From positions 186,001 through 250,000 of the forward strand of contig JAIVFI010000026.1 in the NCBI GenBank assembly GCA_025558095.1: a DNA stretch of 64,000 nt, given 5' to 3'. The position numbers were made by a program, and so were the translations under genes. A model generated the notes under the pieces. That model was not told where the DNA came from. It saw only the letters and a list, made by a program, of their open reading frames with translations, and ran no database searches. The DNA is from Hyaloraphidium curvatum (Eukaryota > Monoblepharomycota > Hyaloraphidiomycetes > Hyaloraphidiales > Hyaloraphidiaceae). Of the stretch, positions 41,961 to 51,547 are shown piece after piece; the stretch's first letter is position 1, and each line of letters opens with the position of its first letter.

Positions 41961-43445
41961 TCACAACCTCGCCTTCCAGTCCTCCGTGTCGGTCCTTGCC
42001 GAGGTCGCCAGGCTCGGCTGAAGCTTGGCCTGCAGCATGTACACCTGCTGCGAGGCGGCAAGCAGCTCGTTCAGCAGATTCCACTCCCGAGGCCAGAACG
42101 TCTCCGCACTCTGCAACGCGGCCGTCAACGACGAGAAACGCGGGCAGTCAACGACGAGGGATAACAAACCTTGTATAGGATCGCCAGCCTCCGGTGGACG
42201 AACCTCAGCGACCTGTCCTGTATCGCATTCGCCAGCGCGACCGCCGGATCCACGACGGCGGGCCTCGACGGCAGCGAATGCGGGATCGGGAGGAGCGGCA
42301 CGTCCGGCGCCATGGTGAGGAAGTAAGGTGCCGAGATGCGCCGCTTGCGGACCTTGAGCGAGTTGACGCGGTGCACGGTGGCCTGGAGCGCGCCGCGGGT
42401 GAGCTCCGAGAGGACCAGGCCGAGGTTGACGACGACCGTGCCGGGGATGACGGGGACGTCGACCCAGACGCCGTCATGGGACAGGACCTGCGGCGGCGGC
42501 GGTGAGCGCCGGAGTCCGAGCAACTTCAGTGCAGGAGCCCACCTCCAGCCCAGTTTCATCCTGGATCAGCATGGTCACTGCGTTGAAGTCGTCCCTGTGC
42601 GCCTGGATCCCCCTGACGTACCCCTCCTCAAGCTCCTTCCTGCGCTCCTCCGGAATCTCCTGAATCGGCGGGTAGTGGTTCAAGGTGCAGAACCTCGCGA
42701 GATCCGTGGGATCCTCGACGTCCTCAAAGTACCGCGTGGCGTACGACTCGGGCGCGCCCAGCATTCGGCAAATCAGCCTGCACAGCCGGCGCCCGAGCGC
42801 CTCACACCGGTCCATGTACTCGGTAATCACCGGCCTGAAGTCCGGGATGAGCTCCGGGTCCGGCCAGCGGTTCGGCCCGTGGAGCACGCGCTTCCAGAGC
42901 GGCGCGTCGGGGTCCGTGACCTCGGGCAGCTCCTCGGCAAAGTGGTACGCGTGCAGGTTGATGTTGAGCCGCAGGTCCTTCACTTTGTCCTGGCGCGAGC
43001 TTCCGCGGAGGTGGCGGTCCTGCCGGATGTCCGTGCGCAGCTTGACGTCCTCGGGGAGGTCGAAGAAGGCGTGGGAGACACGGAACACGTCCGACTGGAA
43101 TGCCTCGTCCAGGCCCGGGGCGTTCTTCAGGAGCATGAAGCCGACGTCGGCCGTCGCGTACTGCAGCTGCGCAAAGAAGGCCGCCGGGTCCGAGTCCGCG
43201 AGCGCGAGGTCGACGAGCGGGATCTCGCGGAAGGACGTGACGAGGGAGCCGGAGGAGAACTTGGCACGCGGCGGCGGGCCCAAAGGCACGTCGGGCCGGT
43301 CGGTCATGATGTTGTCCGTCCTCAGGGGCGCCATGGTTGCGCGGCGATTCGCGATTCGCGTGGCAGACAGGATGGGCGCTGTGGCACGGAGGCAAAGGCG
43401 CAAAGCCATCATGCATTTGTCGCCCGGGACGTCGAAGAAGGCCAA
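41961..43445 (-). CDS. Isopenicillin-N-synthase-like 2-oxoglutarate/Fe(II) dioxygenase, copy 2
   Basis: Three exons (introns about 42552-42496 and 42171-42111). DIOX_N: FREIPLVDLALAD, ATADVGFMLLKNAPG, HAFFDLPEDVK. Oxygenase domain: NHYPP, IQAHRDDFNAVTMLIQDETG with the HxD ligands, VPVIPGTVVVNLGLVLSEL, LQATVHRVN with distal His, and RRISAPYFL with the RxS motif. All catalytic residues are present. The splice after GLE restores VLSHDGVWVDVP. A possible start at 43409 (MALRLCLRATAP) would add a mitochondrial-like leader; 43334 (MAPLRTDN) is the shortest reasonable start. It lies upstream of an NmrA-type gene on the same strand. Confidence 0.82.
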
Positions 43446-43447
43446 CT

Positions 43448-43460
43448 ATTGCCGAGATAC
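43448..43460 (-). promoter_or_regulatory. 13-bp match upstream of both dioxygenase genes (second copy)
   Basis: Same ATTGCCGAGATAC as at 29691-29703, here within 40 bases of the longest possible start of dioxygenase copy 2. Confidence 0.25.
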
Positions 43461-43629
43461 GCCTCATTCATTCATGCCCGTGTCTGGAAGACGGATCGGG
43501 TCACCGATCCCGGGCGGCTCGGTCTCGGACTGCAATTGTGCCGGCAAACGGCCTTCCCGTGTACTTGCGAGCAAGTCGGCTGGGGCACTCTGTATCTGCG
43601 ACTGCCAGCTTGACCAACCGCTCCCGCAC

Positions 43630-44572
43630 TCACAGGTGCACCTTGGATTCCCACCCGTCCGCGTACTCGGTTCCCCCCCTGGTCGCCTTGACAAAGTCCT
43701 CCACCGAGACCGCCTTTTCCCCCACCAGCTTGTCCCACTCGTTCGGCGACACCTCGGCGGCGCCCGTCGCCCTGGCGTAGGCCAGAAACACGGGGAAGGA
43801 GGGGGTGGCTTCGAGCGCCTTCTTTAGAGTCTCGACCGGGATGTGGGTGACGGCCAACTTCTTCCCTGGAGATGCGACGACGGCGTCAGATCAACGGAAG
43901 CCAGCCGCGGCGGTTGAGCTTCCCACCGAGGACGGCCTCGTAGTACCCCAGCACCTCGTTGTCCGTGACGGTCTGCCCAGCCACGCGGACGTAGCGGTTT
44001 GCCGTTTCATCGGCCTTGGCTAGCACCGCGGCCACGGCCCGTCCGACGTCGCCCCTGCTCGTGAACGTGATCCTTGCCGTGCCGTCCCCAGGGATGTTTG
44101 CGGTCCCCTTTGCCGCGTCGAACGTGGGCATCCTCACGAGGAGGTCGCTCAGGAACCCGTTCATGATGCCGGTCCATCTGAGCCCGAGCTGCTCGGCCAG
44201 GGCCTTTGCGGCGCGCTTGGGCGCGAAGAAGGGCGAGTCGGGCGCGACGGTCGGATGGTCCGTGCCGAACTCGGAGAGCACGAACAGCTTGAGGGTGCCC
44301 GCCTTGGCGGCCGCGTGGAGCGCGGCGGTCTGCAGCCCGAAGGCCTGCGGCGGCAGCGTCGAGACGACCGCATCGATGCCCTTCAGCAGGGAAGCGATCT
44401 CGTCGACGTCCTCGGGGTCCGAGAGGGCGACGGCTTTTGCGCCTGTGGGCACCGCGGCACCGGCACGGGAGAGCACCGACACGTTGAGGCCGGCGGCCAC
44501 GAGCTGCTCGACGACGGGGCGGCCGAGGAAGCCGGTGCCGCCGAGCACGGCGACGGTCTTGATCGCGGCCAT
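43630..44572 (-). CDS. NmrA-type NAD(P)-binding reductase
   Basis: Two exons with a 61-nt intron (43926-43866). The start MAAIKTVAVLGGTGFLGRPV carries the GxxGxxG Rossmann motif of atypical SDRs. LLKGIDAVVSTLPPQ, KLFVLSEFGTDH, WTGIMNGFLSDLL and RITFTSRGDVGRAVAAVL follow the isoflavone-reductase/NmrA pattern. The last exon adds KKLAVTHIPVETLKKALE and ends YADGWESKVHL, as in fungal members. About 293 residues. These proteins are reductases or NADP sensors; the substrate is not apparent. Confidence 0.85.
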
Positions 44573-45352
44573 CGACGTGAGGCCAGGGGAGGAAACGCGG
44601 GCGGGCGAAATGAGGGTCCGCGGAGGTTCGGTTCGGGTCCGCGCCGCCGACCGCATCATCGCCGACATGTGTTGGTCTACTGAAAACACTTTAGGTAAAG
44701 AAACTTTTACATCCTAAGGCAGACATGCGACTGCAGTCGCGCGCGCGGTTGCTTGCCCGCTGACTCGTGCATTGGAGCCCGCGGTGTCCGGGAAGTCTGT
44801 TCGGCTGCCGGACAAGAACCGCGCTAGCTCCAGGGGTAAGATGGGGTCAGAAGCGGTGTGAAGTGCCAGTGATCAATCACATGTGTTCGGCAGAACAGCG
44901 ACAAGATGTTTGCAAAGCTCCTCGTAGCCACAATACTCGTGGCCCCTTTCAGCCGACCGCTAAGTGGGGTGCTTCCGAAGCGGCAGGCAAATGGTCTCAA
45001 AACTCGAGGGTAGCGGTGGGCTCGACCGCAGTCGCCGAAGCCACGTCGAAAGGGGGACGGGGGGAGGAAGCCAAGCGGCTTCCCGGCAAGGCTGGTGTGC
45101 GGCGCCTCGGGGCGGTATAAAAAGGGGCCATGGGGCTCCCAAAACCTCTCGCAACACGCAACCGAACTCTCTTCCCCGTCAAGCAGACCCCCGCCGTCCG
45201 CCTCAGCCGTCCGCACCGACACCGACGTGAGTCCGCGAATGCGCGCCGCTCGGGCCGTCGCCTCGGGCTCTGGAGCCGACGTCTGGAGCCGAACTCCCGC
45301 CAACCTCTCCATCCCGACAGCCCGACCTACCCACCCACACCCCGACATAAGC
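44573..45352. other. Divergent promoter region of the NmrA and tetraspan-like genes
   Basis: No gene. It contains a good TATA box towards the right-hand gene (listed separately). An upstream in-frame ATG at 45239 could extend the tetraspan-like protein by 38 residues, but the paralog does not have such an extension. Confidence 0.4.
45116..45123 (+). promoter_or_regulatory. TATA box
   Basis: GGTATAAAAAGGGG lies about 235 bases before the chosen start of the first tetraspan-like gene, the clearest TATA sequence in the window, flanked by GC-rich DNA. It would give a leader of about 200 bases. Confidence 0.5.
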
Positions 45353-46318
45353 ATGAACAGCATGAGGGTCATCGCTCCCGCCGCCAACAAGCCCCTGCGG
45401 GCCGGCATTAGCGTCTGCATCCTGCTCCTCGTCGCTGGCTGGGTATAACGCCTGCATCCCCGGACCCGGCGGACCGCCGCTCATCCTCTCACAACCCCCT
45501 TCTCTGTACATTCTCCATCCCGCAGATCATTCAGATCGTCAGTCTCGGCTTTGCCCAGGCCAACCTCGACGGCAGGGAGGTCACCGGCGTCGAAAATGTC
45601 TCCGGTGTGTTCCCGTTCGTGGGGATGGGCGTGGGGAGGGGCGCGTCGAGCTACCTGTCGTTCGACTGGTGGGTCGCCATCCGGGCCGAGCTCACGGGAG
45701 CGGAAATGATAAATGATATGCGACCGCGGTACAGGTTCCTCGTCGCCTTCTTCTTTTTCGTGAACCGTTCGCACCGCCCCTCGCCCCCATCCCGGCCTTG
45801 GATCTGACGTGGTCCGCCGTACGCAGTCCTCGCACTTGCCGTGCTCGCCAAGGACACCCGCACCGGATCGGTGGTTAAGTACCGCATCCCATGCTCCGGT
45901 GCGGTCTCTCGCCCGCTGCATTCGCCGCCGCTCCCGTGCTTACACGTCTACTCCTCCAGTCTACGCCGCGATCGCCGCCGTCTTCGCCACCATCAGGATC
46001 AACGACCTCGCCTTCGCAACCGGCGTCATGTCGTCCTCCGCCAAGGCCCTGCTTGCGTCGTACTTCATCCAGGTTGTCCCGTGAGCACCGCCGGTCGCAC
46101 GGGTCCGCAGCCGTCGCTGACGCCGCGTCGGATTCGGCCCCGGCAGGTACTACATCATCCCCTTCCTCAACGGCACCTCGTTCCTCGACACCGTCGCCAG
46201 CAGGCCGGCCGATGTGCCGCCGATGGCGGCAGAGCAGGGCTACCCGGCGGCGGCCGCGCACGGCTACCCTGTGGCCCACAAACCCGAGGTCGTCGGGGCC
46301 AGGGTGCCGGTAGTCTGA
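45353..46318 (+). CDS. Four-helix membrane protein, tandem copy 1
   Basis: Six exons reconstructed by comparison with the copy 1.5 kb downstream. Hydrophobic segments: AGISVCILLLVAGW-IIQIVSL across the first intron, FLVAFFFFVNLLALAVLAKD across the third, VYAAIAAVFATIRIND, and ALLASYFIQVVPYYIIPFL across the fifth. Between helices one and two lies a probable extracellular loop (NVSGVFPFVGMG, SSYLSFDW) with one NxS site. The C-terminal tail is Ala/Pro/Val-rich. No Cys-Cys-Gly motif, so not a classical tetraspanin; the plan resembles small four-helix proteins such as MARVEL or claudin-like families, without a match I can name. Function unknown. Confidence 0.68.
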
Positions 46319-46873
46319 GGCCAGGGCGGGCGTGTAGAACAGCTTCTTAAGGCTTCTCCTTCTTCATCTTGTGCATATATCTTTCTCCTTGCGATCGCAA
46401 GAATGGGCGATTATATCATTCGTTTGGCCTCTCATCGACGTTCAGGCAGGGGGGTAAATGCAGGCGGGCGAAATGAGGGTCTGCGGAGGTTCGTTTCTTC
46501 GGGTCCGCGCCGCCCTCGGCCCGATCACCATGCATCGCCGCACCGACTCTTCCACCCAATGAACCGATGAAAGATTGCGCCAGCGAAGGGACGATTGTGT
46601 TTCGGGGTCGCGGAAGATTTCGGGATCGCAAGAATCTTCGGATGAATCCCCGCGCCCAGAACGATCTAGTCACCCGCTCGCGTGGTCTGCCAACCGGCCG
46701 ACTCCGAAGCTCCTGCAAACTTTCACGGAGGCTCACTTCTGTGCGAGGAGTTCCTTCCGAATCAACCAGATCTCCGGCGTCCCCGTCTCCGTGAGCTCCA
46801 GCTCCCCGCAGCCTTTCCCTCCGGCCGCCTCCCGACCTCCCCGACTTGACAGACACCTCCCCCCAGCCCAAGA
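46319..46873. other. Intergenic region between the tandem membrane protein genes
   Basis: AT-rich 3' flank of copy 1 up to about 46430, with GCATATATC as the only TATA-like sequence, then GC-rich sequence without a gene. Part of it (CGGGCGAAATGAGGGTC at 46467-46483, TGCGGAGGTTCG after it) resembles 44605-44625 upstream of copy 1, consistent with duplication of the promoter together with the gene. Confidence 0.4.
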
Positions 46874-47723
46874 ATGGTGGCCACCCCGCTCCGCGCCGCC
46901 ATCGGCGTGTGCGTGCTCATCCTCCTATCCGGCTGGGTGCTCAAGCTCCTTTCACTCTCGGCTCGTTCCAGGCTCATCACTCGTTTCGGCAACAGATCAT
47001 CCAACTCGTCTCCCTCTCCATCGTCCAGTCCGACCTGCAGGGCCGGCAGGTCAGTGAGGGCGAGACGGCCGCAGGGGTGTTCCCGTTCGCGGGGCAGGCG
47101 GCGGGGAGGACGGACAAGAACTACCTGTCGTTCGATTGGTGGGTTGCGCCGCATGCAGGGTCACGCGGAGCTGATGATGCGGTCGGCACAGGTTCCTATT
47201 TGCCTTCTTCCTCTTCGTGAACCGTTAGCATTTCCCGTTGCCGCCTCATTCGCTCCTGATCTGGCGCACCCGCTCCGCAGTCCTCGCACTCTTCGTGCTC
47301 GCCAAGGACACCCGCTCCGGCTCCGTCGTCAAGTACCGCATCCCCTGCTCCGGTAACCTCTTTCGTTTCATCCTTTTCGCCGATCTGACCGCCCGTCGGA
47401 AAGTCTACGCCGCGATCGCCGCTGTCTTCGCCACCATCCGCATCAACGACCTCACCTTCGCCACCGGCCTCATGTCGTCCTCCGCCAAGGCACTTCTGTC
47501 GTCGTACTACATCCAGGCCGTGCCGTGGGCACTCTGCCGTCGTGCTGGGTCGGAACCCGCCCGCTGACGCCGGGGATCTGCTCACAGGTACTACCTCATC
47601 CCCTTCCTCAACGGCATCTCGTTCCTCGACACCGTGGCGAGCAAGCCAGCCGAAGTACCGGCGGCGGGGCAGCTGATGTACCCCGTTGCCCAGGGGGAGG
47701 GCGAGAGCAGGGTGCCGGTCTGA
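46874..47723 (+). CDS. Four-helix membrane protein, tandem copy 2
   Basis: Same six exons as copy 1 with all intron positions conserved and intron sequences diverged. Segments: AAIGVCVLILLSGW-IIQLVSLSIV, FLFAFFLFVN-LLALFVLAKD, VYAAIAAVFATIRIND, ALLSSYYIQAVPYYLIPFL. The loop YLSFDW and the segment LAKDTRSGSVVKYRIPCS are nearly identical to copy 1, as is MSSSAKALL. The tail is shorter by about 14 residues. Introns use donors such as GTGCTC, GTGGGT, GTTAGC, GTAACC and GTGGGC. Conservation of coding parts against diverged introns supports the model and selection on both copies. Confidence 0.68.
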
Positions 47724-47978
47724 GCGGCGGGGCGGGTGGATGTTCTCGGCGGGACTTGGGTTCTTGGTTCTTGATCTTGCAGCTTTACCTGTCCAAGTGC
47801 GGAAGTAGTGGTTTAGCTCTATGGGATGCAGCGATTAACGATGATTTGAGCTTCGGAACCGGGAGAAAATGAGTCGTCCGATCGCCGTGAACTGCTGCTG
47901 GAGAATCGCGACAATCGCATTGGCAGTTGCATGGCTTCTCGCCACCGACCGCCGCGTCACCAGCACACCCTTTCCACG

Positions 47979-48965
47979 ATGCCCCACGTCCTCTTCGAGT
48001 TCGGCGTCTACGACCACTCCACGAAGCAGTGCGTCGTCGGCCGCCGCTCCGCCGACGTCCCCGCGTCGCTGCTGTCTCCCGGCGCTGCCGCCGGCTCCGA
48101 CAGCGGCCTGGCCGCGGTGCTGCTCCCCTGGGAGCGGGAGCTGCGGGCGTCGCACCCGTGCGGCTGCGCAATCTCCCTTGGAGCGTGCTCGGGGCCCGCG
48201 GAGCGGACGCACCGGTTTGTTCGGACCTACTACGAGTCGCTGGAAGATGGAGGCCCGCCGACGATGGTCTTTGCCGAATCGACCGCCATGCTCTGCTGCG
48301 GCAAGGTGTCTTGCGAATCGACCCTGCTCAAGCACTTCAAGGCGATCGACGCGGTGCACCGCGGCACACCGTTCGGCACCGGCACCGGGTTCCGGTTCGC
48401 CCTGTGGACCGTGTTCAAGGATCCCCGCGGGCAGATCTACCGGATGGAGGACCGGCACGATATGGAGTTGGGAAAACTGCAAGCTGCTCTTGACAACTCT
48501 GCCGGGGAGGAGGCGGGAGATTTCGACCCGCTCATACGGCTGGCCGGCGACTGGATGCTCAAGTGGATTCAGGAAACGCTGGCGCTCCGCCCCCTGCCGT
48601 GCCTGTCGTGCGGCATGCCCGGCGCGGTGAAGACAAAGGACGACATCCGCCTGATGGTGCGCGCTGGCGCGCCGCGGAACAGGGAGGTGATGCAGGAGAT
48701 CTGGCCCGTTTGCGGGAGGGCGGAGTGACTGCGACACGTCGAGTGGCTCCAGAAGGATCATTACGAGGAGCAGGAGAAGGACATGAGAATGGGCAAAGAA
48801 TGCAAGCGCTGCGGGAAGCTCGGATCGGATGGTCGGGGCGGCCGCGGCCGCGCCGAGATCCAGGTGAAGCGCTGCTCGCGTTGCAAAACCACGACGTACT
48901 GCTCCGTCGAGTGCCAGCGGGCCGATTGGCCGAAGCACAAGGCTCACTGCATGCCGAAAGACTAG
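47979..48965 (+). CDS. MYND zinc-finger protein with large N-terminal domain
   Basis: About 313 residues with one proposed 45-nt intron (48708-48752). The first exon (MPHVLFEFGVYDHSTKQC, HRFVRTYYESLEDGGPPTMV, FGTGTGFRFALWTVFKDPRG) is a globular domain I do not recognise. The C-terminal finger is CKRCGKL, then after a short Gly/Arg insert KRCSRCKTTTYCSVECQRAD and KHKAHC, a full MYND. Without the intron an in-frame TGA at 48726 separates the two parts; the intron has weak sites (GTTTGC, CTCCAG) but keeps frame and removes the stop. Read-through or a nonsense mutation are alternatives. Confidence 0.68.
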
Positions 48966-49087
48966 CCGATCGTTGGAGCTGGTTGTGGAATCATTCTTGG
49001 GAATAAAGGCGAGGCGTCTATCGAACATCGTCCGGCACGGCTGTTCCTGTCCCCGAATGTACGGTCCATCCGGCTCCATGGCCCGGT

Positions 49088-49966
49088 TCAGAGTGCCCCC
49101 TTGCCGCCAGCCTTCCTCTTCGCCGCCTGAGCCTCGATCGCCTCCCGCACCGAAATCGGCTTCCTCCCCAGCAGCTCCTCCACGGTCCCGTTTGCGGGCC
49201 AGTCCTCCCCCGCGGCGATTGCGGTGTAGGTCGAGATCCACGCGTCCACGAGCCAGTCCGGCGCGCCGTACTTTGCCCTCGACGCCTTGGCTTCAGCCAT
49301 CGTCTCCTCGACGTACTTGACGGGTTTCCCCGTGATCTCGGTCAGCAGCTTTGCCAGGTCCGCCATGGAAATCTCGTCGGGCCCCGTGAGGCTGTAGGTC
49401 TTGCCCGCGTGGGCGGCGGGATCCTTCAGGACCGCAGCGAGGCAGTCGGCGCAGTCGTCGATGGCCACGGGGGCGAACTTGCCGTCCCCCGCGGGGCCCC
49501 GGATCACGCCGTCGTCGGCGTAGCCGGCCAGCAGGTCCGCGTAGATGTTGTTCCGCAGGAAGGTCCAGCTCGGGATCTTGGCCTTGATGATCTCCTCGGT
49601 CGCGTAGTGGTCCCGGGCCAGGAGGAATATAGCGTCGGGCGCCGCGCCAAAGAAGCTCGTGTAGACGATGTGCTTGACGCCCGCGGCCGCCGCTGCTTCC
49701 ACGAACGCCCTGTGCTCCGCGACGCGGTTCTCGCCCTCGTGCGCTGACACCATCAGCAGCGTGCCGACGCCTTTCAGAGCCACGGTGCACGCGTCGCGGT
49801 CCGCGTACGGCGCGGCGGCCTTCTCGCATGGGACGGCGCCGGGGAGATCGGGCAGCTTCGCGGGGTCGCGGCCAAGGAGGCGGAGAGGGAGGCCCGCCGC
49901 GGCCAGAGCCCGCGCGACGCGGGAGCCGAGGCGGCCGGTGACTCCGGTGACGCCAATGAGCGACAT
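49088..49966 (-). CDS. NmrA/QorB-type NAD(P)H-binding oxidoreductase
   Basis: 292 codons, one exon. MSLIGVTGVTGRLGSRVAR carries the GxTGxxG nucleotide motif. VALKGVGTLLMVSA, GVKHIVYTSFFGA, RDHYATEEIIKA, WTFLRNNIYADLL and TYSLTGPDEISMADLAKLL are the standard blocks of the QorB (NAD(P)H:quinone oxidoreductase type 2) group of NmrA proteins. No catalytic YxxxK, as usual for this group. Start is the Rossmann Met; the frame continues upstream without coding character. It lies 140 bases from the start side of the alcohol dehydrogenase's 3' end, on the same strand. Confidence 0.88.
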   Translation of the reverse strand: MSLIGVTGVTGRLGSRVARALAAAGLPLRLLGRDPAKLPDLPGAVPCEKAAAPYADRDACTVALKGVGTLLMVSAHEGENRVAEHRAFVEAAAAAGVKHIVYTSFFGAAPDAIFLLARDHYATEEIIKAKIPSWTFLRNNIYADLLAGYADDGVIRGPAGDGKFAPVAIDDCADCLAAVLKDPAAHAGKTYSLTGPDEISMADLAKLLTEITGKPVKYVEETMAEAKASRAKYGAPDWLVDAWISTYTAIAAGEDWPANGTVEELLGRKPISVREAIEAQAAKRKAGGKGAL

Positions 49967-50102
49967 GGAGGGAAGCTGGGCGAAGATGCCTTCAGGGAGC
50001 TGGAAGGAGAAGAGGGGAGACGGCTCAGTTCGAGGTCGTTTCGAAACCCCGCCCGTCTGCCGACCCTGGTTTCCGCGGAGGCAAGGCGATACAGCACACG
50101 AG

Positions 50103-51266
50103 CTACTCATCGGTGGAAAAGACCACCTTGACCGCGCCCGCGCTCGTCCCCCTGCACATCTCGTACCCCTCCTGAGCCCTGTCCATCGGCAACAGGTGCG
50201 ACACCAGCTTCCCCACGTCCACCTTTCCCTCCGCGATCATCCGCAGCGCGTCCGGGAACCCCGTCGCGCCGTACCCGAAGGACGGCTTGAGGTCGACCGA
50301 CTTGAGCGAGGCCGGGAGGGAGGGGAGCTCGGGGGTGTAGCTCCCGTAGCCGACGATCGAGACCGCGCCGCCGGGCTTGACGGCGTAGACCGCGGTCGCG
50401 ATCGAGCTGCTGAACCCGGCGGCGTCGATCGCGCAGTCCACCGCGGCGTCGCCGGCGCCGATCGGAGCCATGCCCGACAGCGGGGTCGACAGGTCGCAGG
50501 GGCGCTTGGAGCCGCGGACGGTGTCGGCGATTGCCAGCCCGGCCGCCAGGGGGTCCAATCCCGACACGTCGACCACCTCGGCGGCGCCGACCTTCTTCGC
50601 CGTCTCCAGCCTCGCGGGTGAAAGATCCGACACCACGCAGCGGGACGCCCCGAGCGCCAGCGCGCAGAGCAGCGCCGCCAGCCCCACCGGCCCTCCGCCA
50701 ATCACGGCCACCTTGTCCCCGGGCTTGACCCCGGCGCGGCGTGCGGCCTGCAGCCCGACGGCCAGCGGCTCGACGAGCGCGGCATCGCGGAGGGAGACGC
50801 CGGGAGGCAGGGGGTACACCTTGTCGGCGGGGTGGTTCACGTGCTGCGCCAGCAAGCCGTGGAAGCTCCACGGCAGCAGCGCCACGTGCTGCCCGACTTC
50901 GACGTTGTCCACGGCCGGGCCGACGGCAGTGATGACCCCGGACGCCTCATGGCCCATAACCTGTCACCGGCCGCGGGATCAGAGCGCGATTCGCCGCGCT
51001 CGGGACCGCCGTCGACCCACCATGGGGAACGACATCCCGAACTGCTTGAGCTCATCCGCGTGCTCCCAGACGTGCAAATCCGACCCGCACACCCCGCAGA
51101 ACTTGACGTTGACGCCGACATAGCCCGCGGGCGGCGGGTCGGGGAACGCGTGGGGTTGTTTCGAGAGTTGGCGCGTAGCGGTGAGGGCTACGGCCCAGTT
51201 CCGCGGGGATTTGCCGTCGCGGAGAGGGCCTGGCGGCGCGAGGGCGGGAGGGGCGGCGGCTGCCAT
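50103..51266 (-). CDS. Zinc alcohol/sorbitol dehydrogenase-type MDR lacking the structural-zinc lobe
   Basis: Two exons with a 60-nt intron (51020-50961, GTGGGT) give 367 residues. Catalytic zinc ligands are present: FCGVCGSDLHVW (Cys), VMGHEASG (His-Glu) and LVEPLAVGLQA (Glu). The cofactor domain has VAVIGGGPVGLAALLCALALGA. Between VGQHVALLP and the following SFHGLLAQHVNHPADKVYPL the usual lobe with four Cys that binds structural zinc is absent, a deletion of roughly 25-30 residues compared with sorbitol and threonine dehydrogenases. The join is in frame and within one exon, and no intron is visible there. Some family members lose the Cys residues, but loss of the whole loop is unusual. Substrate probably a polyol or secondary alcohol. 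Confidence 0.85.
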
Positions 51267-51474
51267 GATTGGCTCAGCGGTTGCGGATTTTGAGGTTGCG
51301 ATCGGGCCGGCGAGGTGGAGGCGGTGGCAAATAGTGAGGCGGCGGCGCCCTCGTCCTGACAGCTCGGTTTAAGCGGGCGAATGACAAGCTTTCCGCTGGC
51401 GGAAATGGTGTAGCCGAAGGACGGATCGCTAGGAAATGCTACTCTATGCGAGCCAAATCTAAGCGTCACCCACT

Positions 51475-51508
51475 CCTCCCCTTCGAAAGGTACTCCCCTT
51501 CGAAAGGT
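51475..51508. repeat. Short direct repeat containing TTCGAA
   Basis: CTCCCCTTCGAAAGGT occurs twice in direct succession with a one-base spacer, next to the 3' end of the F-box gene. No function apparent. Confidence 0.7.
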
Positions 51509-51547
51509 CCGATCGGGTCCCGACAGTAGTCCCTCAGAAATCGGATG

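Noticed and set aside
48726-48728. In-frame TGA in the MYND gene as a selenocysteine or read-through site
   Set aside because: A 45-nt GT-AG segment removes the stop and keeps frame, which is the simpler explanation, though its splice sites are weak.
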